Of a DNA stretch of 45,000 nt, positions 31,641 through 45,000 are shown one piece after another (position 1 is the first letter of the stretch; the number at the start of each line of letters is the position of its first letter). The notes under the pieces are model-generated. The model was not told where the DNA came from and did no database searches. It saw only the letters and a list, made by a program, of their open reading frames with translations. The position numbers and the translations under genes are program-made. This DNA comes from Chromera velia (taxonomy: Eukaryota; Sar; Chromeraceae), in assembly GCA_018398765.1 (NCBI GenBank), contig JAHBMJ010000347.1, positions 1 through 45,000 of the forward strand. Reading direction: 5' to 3'.

Positions 31641-34600
31641 ATGGATGACCTACTTCACCAAAAGTTTCTTTCTTTCACTCTGATTGAGAGAGAGGTTGCG
31701 CCCTTCGTGGACCTCGAATGGGGGAATCTCAAAGTCGGGTCACCGGACTCCGACTCGGAGGCGGTAGATCTCGAGTGGGGACCCTTCGGTGGACCTTTGT
31801 GTTCGTTGTTGGTGTTCTCACAGAAGTCGCAGGTTGAAGTGAGACACCAATTGCAGACTGAACACCCGCACCAACTACAGTCGACCGAAACTTCTAGTCT
31901 ACCCAACAGCCTTTCTCTCTGTAGGCGACCAGCTGATTCCAGTGAACAGATACCGACAGAGAAGCAGACGAATGCCGAAGATGCCGATAATCATCTCAAA
32001 TCAGGATGCCCCTTCGCGTGTGTCGATCAGGAGGGACCTCAACTCTCTCACCTGAGAGAGAGCAGCAAAGCCCCTGCTTCAGCCGAAGGCAGTCAGACCC
32101 AGAAGACCGACGCTCCTCTGTTTGGTGAACAAGGACCAGTTGTTGACAAATCGAGTGGGAAAGAGAAAGCTGGTGAGCCAGGAAGCCTTAGGGGGCTTTG
32201 GAGGGATCGGTGGAGATGCATGACTCCGGATTTCTTTCTTTCTTTCTTTCTTTCTTTCTTGTTGTCAGTCATTTGATTTGATTTGAGTCGATTTGATTTC
32301 ATTGCCCTTGTTGCACCTTTAGTTTCTCTCCATTTTGGAGTCCCGGGGGCTGTGAGAGATCTTTCTTTCGTTTGCTGTACGTATTAAATTTTTCTCTTTC
32401 TGTCTGTCTGCAGGTGTGAATCAGATCGATCAGCAGCAGTACGATATTCTGCTGAATGAGACCGCCGTTCCAGCCCCCCCCCTTTCAGTGTGCCAGCCTG
32501 CCCCTCCCACAACCCCGCACCCAGACGTGACGGTCCCACAAAAACCCTCATCAGTTGTGTCGCAGACTGAATGCCCTCACGGCAAATTGCGAAGAAGCGC
32601 CTGCGACACTTGTATACAGGAGGCAAGGAGCAGGCAAGTGTGCCCAGACGGTCTGAACCGCGCTCTCTGTCAGACCCCCGAGTCTATCTCTGCGTCCAAG
32701 CAGCTGGAAGGTCGTATGAAGGCCGAGGGTTGGTCGGGTGCAGGGGAGGATGTGGACGCGTGTCTGAGAGAGACGTTTGAGAGTCTCCGAAAGGTCAACG
32801 AATTCCTTCGACCGAATCAGAGACCCTCCCCAGACTTTGCTGCCGGGCTTCCAAATTTCCAAGCAGACATTCGGAACGCGTGCTTTGCAAACGCAGCGTT
32901 CCAATTGCTCGCAGCGTCTGATTCCTACCGCTCCACTGCAGTGCAGCTGCTCCATTCACCTTTTGTTGCCGACTCCCCGACTCGTGCCGTCGTGTTGGGT
33001 ATTTTGATTGTGGGTCTGCGTGACAGCCGTCTCCGTCTCCAGGCTGCGAGCAGAATCCACCAGGCCCTCCCCCGCTTCCCCAATTTCCGACGCCACCAAG
33101 ACACACGGACGGGCCAAGTGCACTGCTCCCACGAGTTCATGATCACGGTGCTTGACTTGATGGACAAGAACCAGACCGCCCCCCCACGCATAGAGACGTG
33201 TGACTGCTACAAATGCAAGTCGTGTGGGTGGGTGCGGGAGTCGAGGAAGATCACGGGAGTGCCCATGGTCGAGATCCCCATTAGAACTGTCGAATCTCAG
33301 CAGCAGCAGCAGCAGCAGGGGGTTTCTTGGACTCTGGAAAACGGTATCGGGGAGGCAATGGAGCAGGGAAAAGCGGGGGAGTGGAAAGGAGCGCGGGAGT
33401 ATGATGAACGTTGCGGAAACCCTGATTGTCCCTTTTTTGACGGCACAGAGAAGGTGAAGAATGCGTTCTGTCAGAAGATCATATACCCCCCTCAGACAGT
33501 CCTTTTCCACATCAACCGAACTGTGCACAGCAGGGACGGTCTAGTCATGGGAAAGGACACCCGCCACCTAGAGTTTGGTCGAACGCTGGACCTAGGCCCG
33601 TTCCTCTGTGACCGTCCTTCAAGTGGGTCAAGTGGGGCGGGCAGCTCTGTTTCGTCCTGCACTGAAGATGAGAAGAGAGAGAGGGGGGGAGAGGTCCTGT
33701 ACCGTCTGGTGGGGGGCGTTGTGCACTTGGGCAGTAGGTGCGCATCGGGTCACTTCAGAATCTTTGCGTTCGCACGTCGTTCGTGTGACGTCGAGGTACC
33801 ATACGGACAGACCGAAGAGACTCGTGTTGTTTGTTTGGATGCAGAGGCAGGCAGAGAAGGTCGTTTGAATCCTTTCCTTGTGTTTGATGATGCTGCCTGT
33901 CCTGTAGCGAGACCATGGAAGGAGTTGTCTAAAAAAGAAGCCTCTCTGCTTCTCTATGAGAAAGCCCCTGCAGGGTACACCAGAGAGAGAGAGACGGAGG
34001 GGGGAGTGGATAGAGAGGAGTCTAAAGGAGAGGGGAAAGATGCTGAGGGGTATGAGGGGGGAGTGGGCGTCACTGACGCGGCAGAGCCTGCCAATGACCC
34101 CTCTGCCTCTTTTGCGCTTACAGATGACGCTCTGCAGATGCAGCACATATCAGTAGGTGAGGAAAGAGACAGAGAGGCCAAGAGAGAGGGAGAGACGGGG
34201 GAGGGTGGTTTCTCGTGCTCTCTTTTGGAGGGGAGTGGAGTTGAGGAGGGGGACCTCAGTGGGGGACAGGAAAAAGAGTGTGAGGACAACTCCCCGTCCA
34301 CGGTTTCTGTGGCCCCAAGGGGGGCTAAGGTTCTCCTGCTCCATCTGTTTGAGCTTGAAGAGCAAGCAGAGATGGGGGACGTCTCCGACTGCTCGTCTGC
34401 GACTTCGTCTCCCATGGGCTCGAGAGCCCCTTCAGAGGCTGTGTCGTCGCCCCCCCTGTCCCCTCTTGCCTCCGCGACGCTTCGGGAGCTTGGCTGGGAT
34501 TTGGAGGCAGGAGTTGAAAGGTATCATCAGAGGGAGGAAAGTGAAGAGACGGCGTACTTGTTTGAGTCCCTCTGGAAGGAAAAGACACGGAGGCTTCTGT

Positions 34601-35061
34601 TGTCTGCACAGAGGAGAGACCTTGTGATCTTCTTCCTTGCCTTTCTCTCTTTCTTCTTTGGGATTCTCGGCTTTCTAGTCCTCTTCAGAGGCCCCGTCCT
34701 GCTTCCCTTGTCCTCTTCCCCGTCGTCCTTCCTCGTCCTCAGCAGACGAGTCGGGGAGGAGTTCTTCCCTGCTGCGGTCACTGCGGGGTGTGTGTGGGGG
34801 GGAGTGGGGATTTGCTTTTCGTTTCTGTTCTCTGCGTTCACGAGGGCAGACGGAAAAGAGAAGAGGGAAGTGAGAAGAAGGAAAGCGGGAGGAGATACTG
34901 GGTGGCAGGGGAGGAGGGCAGGTCTGACTGGCCTCCCTCTCCTCGATTGTCCGGACCGCCCCCCCGAAAGTTGGAAGGAAGCACACCAGTGCTGGCAGGA
35001 GTTCGAGCACAGAAGGTGGAGAAGTGCTTTCAGAACTGTTTTGTCTTTCCTTTCTCTGTGA
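31641..35061 (+). CDS. Ubiquitin-specific protease (peptidase C19) with C-terminal membrane segments
   Basis: Two exons, 31641-32172 and 32414-35061, joined by a phase-1 intron (GTGAGC donor, CTGCAG acceptor), give 1,059 residues. A small cysteine/histidine motif CPHGKLRRSACDTC lies near residue 231. The catalytic domain begins with a Cys box GLPNFQADIRNACFANAAFQ (Cys334), then HCSHEF and zinc-ribbon pairs (CYKCKSC, CGNPDC). The His box GGVVHLGSRCASGHFRIFAF follows (His624), then FDD (Asp669/670) and the closing EASLLLYEKAP. All three catalytic positions are present, so activity on ubiquitin conjugates is expected. After an acidic linker come two hydrophobic spans, about residues 914-935 (VIFFLAFLSFFFGILGFLVL) and 961-985, implying anchoring in an internal membrane with the protease in the cytosol. 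The start is the first ATG after a possible acceptor (TTGTAG); an upstream exon is not excluded. Confidence 0.88.
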
Positions 35062-35830
35062 ATTAGCATTTTACCTTCCTGCGCTCGTGACTCACCCATG
35101 CAACCACTTTCAGAGGAAAGCAGCTGGTGCACAACAATGACTTCGTGACCCAGTGGCGGTCTGTGCCTTATCATCAAACGATAAGAAGCGGCCGCATTTC
35201 TTCGTATGACTGTCCACATGTGTACCTTAGACTGATCAAGCGAAGGGAGAGAGGCAAAGCATTCGTGGACCCTCTCTTTCATTCGTGAACGTAATGGCGG
35301 AAGAGGAAGAAGAGAAAAAAAGGAATATATGAGGGCGGGAGACTTGTCTTTTGGAGTGGGGTGCAGAAATTTGGGAGTAGGGGGGCCCGCCTATACATGT
35401 GTCTTTCATTCGTGAACGGTCTGCCCTTTAGCCCGTCAATGCCTCTCCCTCCGGCATTTACGGGAGTGTCTTGATCTCTTATCTTACTCCATGCTTCTGA
35501 AAAGAGGAAACTTTTTTGGGAGAGAAAGGAAAGGGAGAAAAGAGAAAGCAGAAGAGGACAGACTCGAGGAAGAAATCTTGCCGACAGTGGTGCACGAAGT
35601 GCCTACTCAATGAAAAGACAGGAAGAGCTCTTTCTCATTTCTTCTGTCTGAATGGGTCCACTCGTCAGGGCTTCGATCTGCTGGTTTGGTTATTTAAAGT
35701 TGCAAGCCGATGGAGTGAGTCTCCGTTCGGCTGCACAAAGACAATGACTGCATGCATGTACATGCACGCCGTTTTCGATGCATACAGCTCGAGTTTGAAC
35801 ACCGTCCATGCGTGCGTTTCTCTATTTGTG

Positions 35831-37290
35831 CATGTGCACGACGTTGAATTGTACTCATAGGAGCACACAAAACGGTCGATGTAAGTCATAAACAGGCGGC
35901 GTTCTTACACTGCGATGATCGCTGAGCCTAGACCCTGCCTTCGCCGTTGAGGAGCACCGAATGAAGAAATGGCTGAGAACGAGAGAAGTCTTGGGGGAAG
36001 GCATGCGTTGGTGGTGAAAATCAGATTCATTCAATGCAGCGGTGTTCTTGTCTTTCTCTTTTTTTCTCCCTCCCAATTCGTGGTCACCCTGATCTCCCCC
36101 CCGTGCCTGTCAGTCTCTTTCCATCATGCTTGTGAAGTGTGGGACAGCAATTCCCTCTCCTTGCCTGACTTTTCTTTGTAAGTAGATGACCACGCCGGGA
36201 AGAAGAGTTTTGACGAAAAGAAGGAGAAGTGCAGTTAGAAAAATACATCGTCATGCAGACTGGTCGTGTGCCAGCAGTAATGCTGAAATGAATTACGAGA
36301 AGGAAATCACAGACAGTGACTTGAACTGGGGGGTGTCTTGTTTTCTGCATGTGCACAATTTTAAATTGTACTCATAGGAGCATACAAAACGGCTGATGTA
36401 AGTCATAAACAGGCGGCGCTCATCAACCGCGATGATCGCTCAGCCTGGACCCTGCTTTCGCCGTTGGGAAGGAGAAATCAAAGGAATAAACGGGTGAGAA
36501 TTAACGAGAGAAGTTTTGGGGGAGGGCATGCGTTGGGGAGGATTCGACTCGCGTCAGCTGTCCATCCATTCTCTCGCTTGTACTGTAGCGTCTGCTTTTC
36601 CCCTTTCCTTTCATTCAACGTAGCGGTCGTCTTCACGTCAGTCAGACTGTCTGTCTGTCTGTCTGTCTGTCTTTTTCTCCCTCCCTCCCTCCCTCCAAAT
36701 TGGTGGTTGCGGGTCCTGGTCTTCCCCCCATGCCGTCAATCTCTTCCCGTGTGGGACAGCAATCTCTTCTCCTCTCCTCTCCTCTGTTTTCCTCGCAAGC
36801 AAGTTGCCGCGACCTTGGGTCCACCCGACAAAAGCACGAAAAAAAAGAAAGAGAAGCACAGGAGAAGAAAAAGAGGAGATAGTGGAAGAGAAGGGAAGGG
36901 AAGAGAAGAGAAGAGAAGAGGAGTGTGATGGTGTCTCCCTCTGGGGGTTGGAAAGTCCTTTCGCAACACGATCAGACAGAGACACACACAGAGAGCCGAT
37001 CGAGCAATCGATCACACAGAACTTAAGTGCACAATTTTGAATTGTAATCATAGGAGCACAGAAAAGGGCCGATGTAAGTCATAAACAGGCGGCGTTCATA
37101 CACTGCGATGATCGCTCAGCCTGGACCCTGCTTTCGCCGTTGGGAAGGAGAAATCAAAGGAATAAACGGGTGAGAAAGAGTGAAGTTTTGGGGGAGGGCA
37201 TGCGTTAGTGAGGAAGGTCAGATTCGCGTCAGCTGCCCACCCATTCTTGCACTCATGGAATAACGTCAGCTTTTTCCGCTTCTTTTCATT
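35831..37290. repeat. Dispersed tandem triplication of a ~500-680 bp segment
   Basis: Three related copies start near 35831, 36347 and 37025. The best conserved core (about 120 bp) runs from a GTGCAC plus AATTGTACTCATAGGAGCA block through GATGTAAGTCATAAACAGGC to the palindrome GCGATGATCGC and CCTGCTTTCGCCGTTG. A second block, GGGGGAGGGCATGCGTT, follows about 150 bp later. Copies 2 and 3 are closest to each other. The unit includes a donor-like GTAAGT. No protein is encoded consistently across the copies. Confidence 0.85.
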
Positions 37291-38439
37291 CATTCAAGGT
37301 AGTTGTGCATGGTCTTCAGGTCTGGTTTTCTTCTTCCTCCGTCCCAGTGATTACGGGTCCGTATTCCATTCGAAGAAGCAGAAAGCAGACAGGAATAATA
37401 AAAATGCTTGGAGAGGGTGTGAATAAGAAGAGGCCAATCTGTCCTGTGTGTGTGCCCATACGTCAGTGTGTTTGAGTGTCCGTTTGTCTGGCAGAACTCA
37501 AAAGAAGGGAAGTTCTGTTCGACCTCTTTCTTTCTTTTTTCCTTCCTTCCTTTTTGCCCAGCCTTTTGGGAAACCTTGCACGCCTTTCCCTTCTACACAC
37601 CCATGGCATTGCCTGTACCTTTCTTTTCTTTTTGAAGACAAATCTCTTTCCTTTATTCATAAATTGCGCCGGAGAAGACAATAAACGAAACGACGGAGAA
37701 TCACGTACATGTGGGAAGAGAGCAGAAGAGAAAAGGAGTGCGTTTCTGTCTCTCAGGGGTGGAAATTAATTTGACAAGAAGATCAGGAAGACATGCAGAC
37801 AAAGAGCCGATGAATCACACAGGAAGAGGTGCTCGACAGTGCTCGACTGCCTGCTTCTTCCATCTTGCCTCCTCGTCATCGTATGCTGGAACTTCTGTTA
37901 CCTCTCCCTCGTTCCTTCTTCGCGTGTTGAAGCCTCCTCTAAACTCCCACTGTAACACCGAACAGCAGATGTGACGTCCGACCGTCTTCAGTTTCTTTCA
38001 CGTGTGTCCGGCGATACTGCACGTTGTTTTTTTTTTTTTTCTCTCTGAAAATGCAAACAGATCTTTCGAACTTGGGGGGACGGAGAAGCGAAATGGCACT
38101 ACTTCTCATGCAACCGATAGATCCGTACTTAACCTTGCAACGCGATTTAATTGAGCAGAAAAGAAAGACTGTGTGAAAGATCGAGCAAGTCGTTCGTTCT
38201 GGGTGCCGAATTAAAAGAACCAGGAGTCAATCACCGAGATGTCACCGATCGAGAGTTTACAGCTTTCTGATCGATGCGCGAGCTGTCCGCAGTGTTTCGC
38301 TTTCGGACTCCTGATGATTCCACAAGACCTAGGGGGGGTTGGAGGGGCCCTTTCCGGCTGCTTGGGTAGTTAGGACTGCAAGACAGCCGCAATTCGAATG
38401 CTTGAAGCAGCAGCTGTAGCGAGGCAGGCAATAACATCC

Positions 38440-38745
38440 TTTGTTCACCCATGCTGACAGTGTTTCTCCTGCTGTGTGGCTCACGGGGAGAAATAGCATG
38501 GTGCTCACTCAGATCGGCTATGAACTGACGAGCGTTCTTTTTTTTCGTCCTTCCATCCATGCTGTTCTCCTGCTGTGTGGCTCACGGGGAGAAACAGCAT
38601 GGTGCTCACTCAAATCGGCCATAAACTGACGAGCGTTCATTTTTTTTCGTCCTTCCATCCATGCTGTTCTCCTGCTGTGTGGCTCACGGGGAGAAACAGC
38701 ATGGTGCTCACTCAGATCGGCCATGAACTGACGAGACCTTCGACA
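38440..38745. repeat. 102-bp tandem repeat with an internal hairpin, three copies
   Basis: Three copies with a period of 101-102 bp. Each contains the imperfect palindrome GCTGTTCTCC ... GGAGAAACAGC around TGCTGTGTGGCTCACG, then GGTGCTCACTCAGATCGGCC, and, in the second and third, a T run and CGTCCTTCCATCCA. The first copy is the most diverged. The minus strand is open through the repeats (QFMADLSEHHAVSPREPHSR), but no gene context supports coding. Confidence 0.88.
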
Positions 38746-38843
38746 CACCTGTGGACAAATGTGTTGATCGATGCGGGCTGTGTTTGAGCTCTCGAAGATG
38801 ATCGACGGGACCCGCACGCACCTCGAAAAGATGAAGAAACTAG

Positions 38844-38869
38844 AGAGAGAGAGAGAGAGAGAGAGAGCT
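38844..38869. repeat. (GA)n microsatellite
   Basis: Short GA dinucleotide run directly downstream of the 102-bp satellite. Confidence 0.85.
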
Positions 38870-39572
38870 AAACGTACGAGCACTTCCCTTCATGTCTCAT
38901 TTTCATTTATTTGACCGTGTGTGTCCGATATTGTATGTTGAATTTCAGTGGCTTCTGTTCCTCTATATTCCTGTAAGTTGCGCTCATAGACAGAAACAGC
39001 GCCCCCATTGTCTGATTTTGTTCTTCAGTTGGAGAGGGGGGAAGAAGAGCAATTAAGACAGCATATGGGCTGTGTAGAGAAGGGGAGAGGGGGAACAAAA
39101 GAGATAAGAGAAGGGGTGCATCATATTGGTGGTCCTTCAACGATGGTAAGCTCGGTTGATCTCTCTCTCGCTAGGCTTTGATAGTTACATGTACCTGCAT
39201 TGCTTGAGAATCCTAAACGGTGTAAGCCGACCTTTGAGAGTGGACCACGCGTAAAAAACCCGGAACATCGATGCTATGCTAAATGCTATGATGTCATTGC
39301 TAGCTATATGCTAATAAAACAAATGTAATTAAACAAATTAAAAAAACAAAACTGGCTAGCAAAAGCAGAGCCTAAATCGAGATTTTCAAAATGAAGTGAA
39401 GAAATGACTAGCATCTTCTAATCAATTAGCTTAAATTGGTAGTAATTGATTGATTGATTGATTAATCTGAAAAACTAGACGGAAGGAAGAAAAAAAGAAG
39501 AGAAAGAATGAAGGAAAGAAAAAACGTTTTTTAGAAAATTAATAGAAAAGTTTTAATGGGACGGAAACTTTG

Positions 39573-39814
39573 CAGCGCACTAAAGATTTTTCGTAACCCA
39601 GTTACGTTCGGGGGCGGGGGGGGGGACAGAGTTACATTTCATGTCAACCTATGGGCAATGAGACACACCTCCCTCCTTACACCACCCCTACCAAACCTCG
39701 GGGGTTACGGGGGGGGGGTTACCAAATTAAATAATAAAAGGGGGGACTCCCGGGGGAGGGGGGGCGGGTCAACCGCCTAATGTAACTGGGTTACCAAAAA
39801 TCTTTAGTGCGCTG
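39573..39814. mobile_element. Small TIR element (MITE-like), 242 bp
   Basis: Perfectly placed terminal inverted repeats: the left end starts CAGCGCACTAAAGATTTTT, and the right end reads the same on the other strand. Together they share about 33 of 36 bases, continuing into GTAACCCAGTTAC. The interior is non-coding with several G runs of 5-10. I see no clear target-site duplication. Confidence 0.75.
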
Positions 39815-39899
39815 TTCCTATAGAGGAACGGAAGGAAGAAGAGAACTGGGGAAGGAAGGAGAAAAGGATGGAAGGACAAACGCAAAAAAAACGCACACA

Positions 39900-39910
39900 T
39901 ACACACATAT

Positions 39911-39942
<32 letters not shown>
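39900..39942. repeat. (CA)n/(GA)n microsatellite
   Basis: CA/TA dinucleotides followed by a GA run, downstream of the TIR element. Confidence 0.88.
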
Positions 39943-40315
39943 CATCGGTAGAGAGTCTCTACAACAATCAAAATATGCACATGCATGCAAGGTCCATGGA
40001 AACCGAGCGATCTGAAAACGTTCAGCGCCAGCTAGCCAGACACTGACAGAACCCGACTAATCAGCACCGATCCCAATTACACCTGGAAGACCCAGAGCTC
40101 CATCCTTCCAAGTTCCAAAAAACCTCTGCATGCTCTCTTAATTACGCTGCTGCTTATCCCCTTAATTATTGTCCCCCCATGATCGATATTAGTACAATCC
40201 TGCCAGGGTCCTACAGTTCCGCGTAGTTTCTTCCGGCCGTGTCGCTTTCTCTTCGCGATCAACAAACCAACGATTCATCCATCCATTGAAACATGCATGT
40301 CTACCGGAGTCACTT

Positions 40316-42810
<2,495 letters not shown>

Positions 42811-43517
42811 TTCTGCGCTTTCCTGAGGAGAAAAAGAAGGAGATAGATCTTCTGCCGAGCTAGGTTTCTTAGGCCGTCTCCGAGAGTGGATCCAAAGAAC
42901 GACAGTCGTTTGAGAAACCGTGGCACAGCGGCAGGTCTGCAAGTTCACCAGGAGCTGTACGTTGGCGTTGTGAGGGGCAGAATTCGCATAAGCACGAGGT
43001 CGACTTTGCAGTGAAGATGTGACTGAGTGCCGATCGACCACTCGATCACTCATGCAGTGTTGTTGCGGACTGTCAGAATCGGGAGTCAGGATCGCGTGCA
43101 TGGGCCGCGCGCGGGGGGGGGTCCGACCAGCGCGTCGGGCCTGAATTTTGTGGTTTGCGCCGCCGCGCGGACAAAATTTCAAAACAGTGAAAATCCCGCC
43201 TCATTGACCTCTCCGACGATTCGACTGATATATGTTCGACTCTTCAAATTTCATTCTCGAAGGGACTTGAGTTCGGAGTTCATAGGACTGAGATCGAGGT
43301 AGTGGGACTCATCCAGAACACCGTACGATCGAACTTCCAGCCTTCCTGGCGTTGTTTGAGGTGACTCCCTGTTTGCTCTGTCTGTTGTTCTGAAGGGCGG
43401 CAGGGGACAAGGCAGTGTGCTTTCCTCCTTCGAGGGCGCGCTTCCATCTCCCTGGAGCACGATTCAGATCAGCTTCATTTGTGCTGCACTTCGCTTGCTT
43501 TCTTTAGGTGCTTGAGA
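42811..43517. promoter_or_regulatory. Divergent promoter region between REEP and RBM42-like genes
   Basis: About 700 bp between the start codons of two well-supported genes transcribed away from each other. GC-rich around 43095-43170 with a run of G and CGCGCG. A TTTCTTTAG just before the RBM42-like start could be an acceptor of a 5' UTR intron. No TATA box is evident. Confidence 0.5.
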
Positions 43518-44231
43518 ATGGCTTCCTCGTCTTCTGCCTCCTCATCAGACATGCCTGCCCCAGCTGTCGGTCCGACAGTTGGTGGTGGTGGTGAGGATGC
43601 AGGAAAGAGCAAAGAAGCAAAGAAAGTCGTCAAGGGCACCAAGAATGAAAAACACGTGCGGCATCTTCGTAAGGCCGCGGGAAAGATCTGGAACGACAAG
43701 ACCCTCGACGACTGGCCAGAGGAAGACTACCGTGTGTTCATCGGAGACCTTGGAAATGAGGTCACCGACGACGTCTTGGCCAACTCGTTCCGCAAGTTCG
43801 AGTCCTTCCAGAAGTGCCGCGTTGTTCGTGACAAGCGCACTGGGAAGAGCAAGGGCTTCGGTTTTGTTTCGTTCCGCAACGGCGAGGACTTCCTCAAGGC
43901 TCTCGACACCATGCAGGGGCAGTACGTCGGCAACCGACCGATCAAGGTCACGAGGTCCAAGTGGAAGGATAGAGAGATCGACTCGGAGAGAAACCAGAAG
44001 ATGAACGAGCTCCTTGTGACCACTGGAGAGAAGTCCAGAGAGCTGAAGAAGTTCAAGAAGATCAAGCCCGTCACAGGAGGAAGGAAGGAGAAGGACAAGG
44101 AAAAGATCACCGCACAGTGGAGACCTCGGAGGCACTTCGGTCACCCCGCGGCCTTCGGTGTCACCCTGCAGCGTGTGCTGAACAACCCGGTCCAGATGCC
44201 CAACTACCACGCTGGAGCTGCCCTTATCTAG
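43518..44231 (+). CDS. RBM42: RBM42-like RNA-binding protein with one RRM
   Basis: Intronless coding region of 237 residues. The region before and within the RRM follows RBM42: AAGKIWNDKTLDDWPEEDYR leads into RNP2 VFIGDL (73-78) and the family-typical GNEVTDDVL, then FESFQKCRVVRDKRTGKSKG and RNP1 KGFGFVSF (112-119), ending with YVGNRPIKVTRSKWKDR. Homologues bind RNA and have been linked to splicing and stress granules; that role is inferred here. The N-terminus (1-45) is Ser/Ala/Gly-rich and shorter than in animals. A basic C-terminal extension of about 85 residues (HFGHPAAFGVTLQRVLNNP) follows. The ATG at 43518 is the first in frame. Codon use is GC-ending and regular, suggesting good expression. 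Confidence 0.92.
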   Translation: MASSSSASSSDMPAPAVGPTVGGGGEDAGKSKEAKKVVKGTKNEKHVRHLRKAAGKIWNDKTLDDWPEEDYRVFIGDLGNEVTDDVLANSFRKFESFQKCRVVRDKRTGKSKGFGFVSFRNGEDFLKALDTMQGQYVGNRPIKVTRSKWKDREIDSERNQKMNELLVTTGEKSRELKKFKKIKPVTGGRKEKDKEKITAQWRPRRHFGHPAAFGVTLQRVLNNPVQMPNYHAGAALI

Positions 44232-44387
44232 AGGGGCGCATGGGCTGCTCGAAGGAGCGAAGGAGGGTGGGCGGGTTGTTGCCTTCTGCGTGTGGATGAG
44301 TGGAGTGATTAGAGAGGAAGAGACCTTGCATGTGTTGGCGGGGGGCGGCGGGAAAGGAGAGAGAGGGGAAGACAGAAAGAGGGGGGA

Positions 44388-44424
<37 letters not shown>

Positions 44425-45000
44425 CAATCGCCTGACAGCCACAAAGTTGCTCGCGTTCTCTGCGATCGCGAAACAACCAAACGATCACGGGAGAAAGTGC
44501 AATGCATTCTCCCCTGTTCGATGGTTTCTTTCATGGCTGAGTAAGGCGGGTGCCCAGCCAAAGATGTCCGCAATGCACTGGGAGGGGTGGACTCGATGAG
44601 GGAACACTCCTTCCAGTTGCAGGTGAAAAGAGGTTGGCAGTGGGAGAGTGAAAGTCAGTTAGCGAATGCAGGAGGAACGGCATCCTTCCATTTTCTCGTT
44701 CCCTTTCTTTCTCTCTTAGGCTCTGTCTCTGCATTATTGCCACTCTTTCTCCCGCAAAATCTCCCTGTGCTTCTCCGCTCAACTGTGCTCTATCGATCCT
44801 CTTTGGTCCTCTTCGTGTGTATGGCTTCTGTAATGTGCATGGTGTACGTATTCAGTCGAGTCGATGTCTCTTTTTGTGTCTTCATCAGACGGCCGTCATT
44901 GTTTGATCGTTCAGTGCTGCAGTCAGTGCCTTGGTTGCCTCAATTATAGAGGTAACGTTTATCTTTTGGGCAACCATGACTTGTTCTTTCTCTTCTCAAT
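44232..45000. other. Downstream region without a supported gene
   Basis: Follows the stop of the RBM42-like gene. It holds the expected 3' UTR, a GA microsatellite at about 44391-44420, and CT-rich DNA. A plus-strand frame at 44587-44949 is hydrophobic but has no family features or start context, so I do not call it. Confidence 0.5.

Larger units (their letters stand above)
35062..40315. other. 5.2 kb repeat-rich interval without supported genes
   Basis: Lies between the USP gene (+) and the REEP gene (-), both of which end here. It is filled by a triplicated segment (35831-37290), polypyrimidine and purine tracts, a 102-bp satellite (38440-38745), an AT-rich patch (39165-39560) and a TIR element (39573-39814). 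Open frames in it are short, repeat-derived, and show no family features. Confidence 0.6.

Noticed and set aside
43545-44573. 342-codon minus-strand open frame opposite the RBM42-like gene
   Set aside because: Shadow of the RRM coding sequence; the plus frame has clear RNP1 and RNP2 motifs.
44587-44949. 120-codon hydrophobic plus-strand frame
   Set aside because: CT-rich DNA gives hydrophobic translations by chance; no family features.

Overview
The window is nuclear DNA of an intron-rich eukaryote. Short exons sit between introns with TGCAG-type acceptors and GTCAGT or GTGAGT donors, among dense CT/TG, CA/GA and GGAA microsatellites. There are TRAPP, REEP/Yop1, USP and RBM42-type genes and no bacterial operon structure. 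The style fits a chromerid or related alveolate alga such as Chromera velia, but that assignment is inference from style; no marker gene here proves it.

Seven genes can be modelled, and they alternate strictly in strand. (1) + strand, from before the window to 8356: a coiled-coil protein whose coil is assembled from fourteen consecutive 12-21 nt micro-exons, all with phase-2 introns, followed by one large Ser/Thr/Pro-rich last exon. (2) - strand, 24231 to 12803: a predicted secreted protein of about 1,530 residues in at least 16 exons. It has a signal peptide, a cysteine-rich N-terminal part with four C-x(15-32)-C-x(5-8)-C-x3-C modules, an 18-residue tandem repeat, and a recurring 'TPE' helical motif placed at exon ends. 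(3) + strand, 26262-27131: an intronless alpha/beta-hydrolase with Ala in place of the nucleophile Ser. (4) - strand, 30626 to 28167: TRAPPC4/Trs23, complete in three exons. (5) + strand, 31641-35061: a USP-family deubiquitinase with two C-terminal membrane segments. (6) - strand, 42810 to 40316: a REEP/Yop1 (TB2/DP1/HVA22) ER-shaping protein, complete in five exons. (7) + strand, 43518-44231: an RBM42-like RRM protein.

The gene-poor stretches are: an AT-rich island plus a possible second minus-strand micro-exon cluster (8357-12802); a 30-bp satellite region (24232-26261); a region with a long foldback element (27132-28166); a divergent promoter region (30627-31640); a 5.2 kb repeat-rich interval with a triplicated segment, a 102-bp hairpin satellite and a small TIR element (35062-40315); and a divergent promoter (42811-43517).

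Genes 4 to 7 are housekeeping functions (vesicle tethering, ubiquitin removal, ER shaping, RNA binding). Genes 1 and 2 are lineage-type proteins that I cannot assign to a family, and their architecture is the most unusual feature of the window. All splice models were built by eye from reading frame, intron phase and splice-site consensus; there is no transcript evidence.
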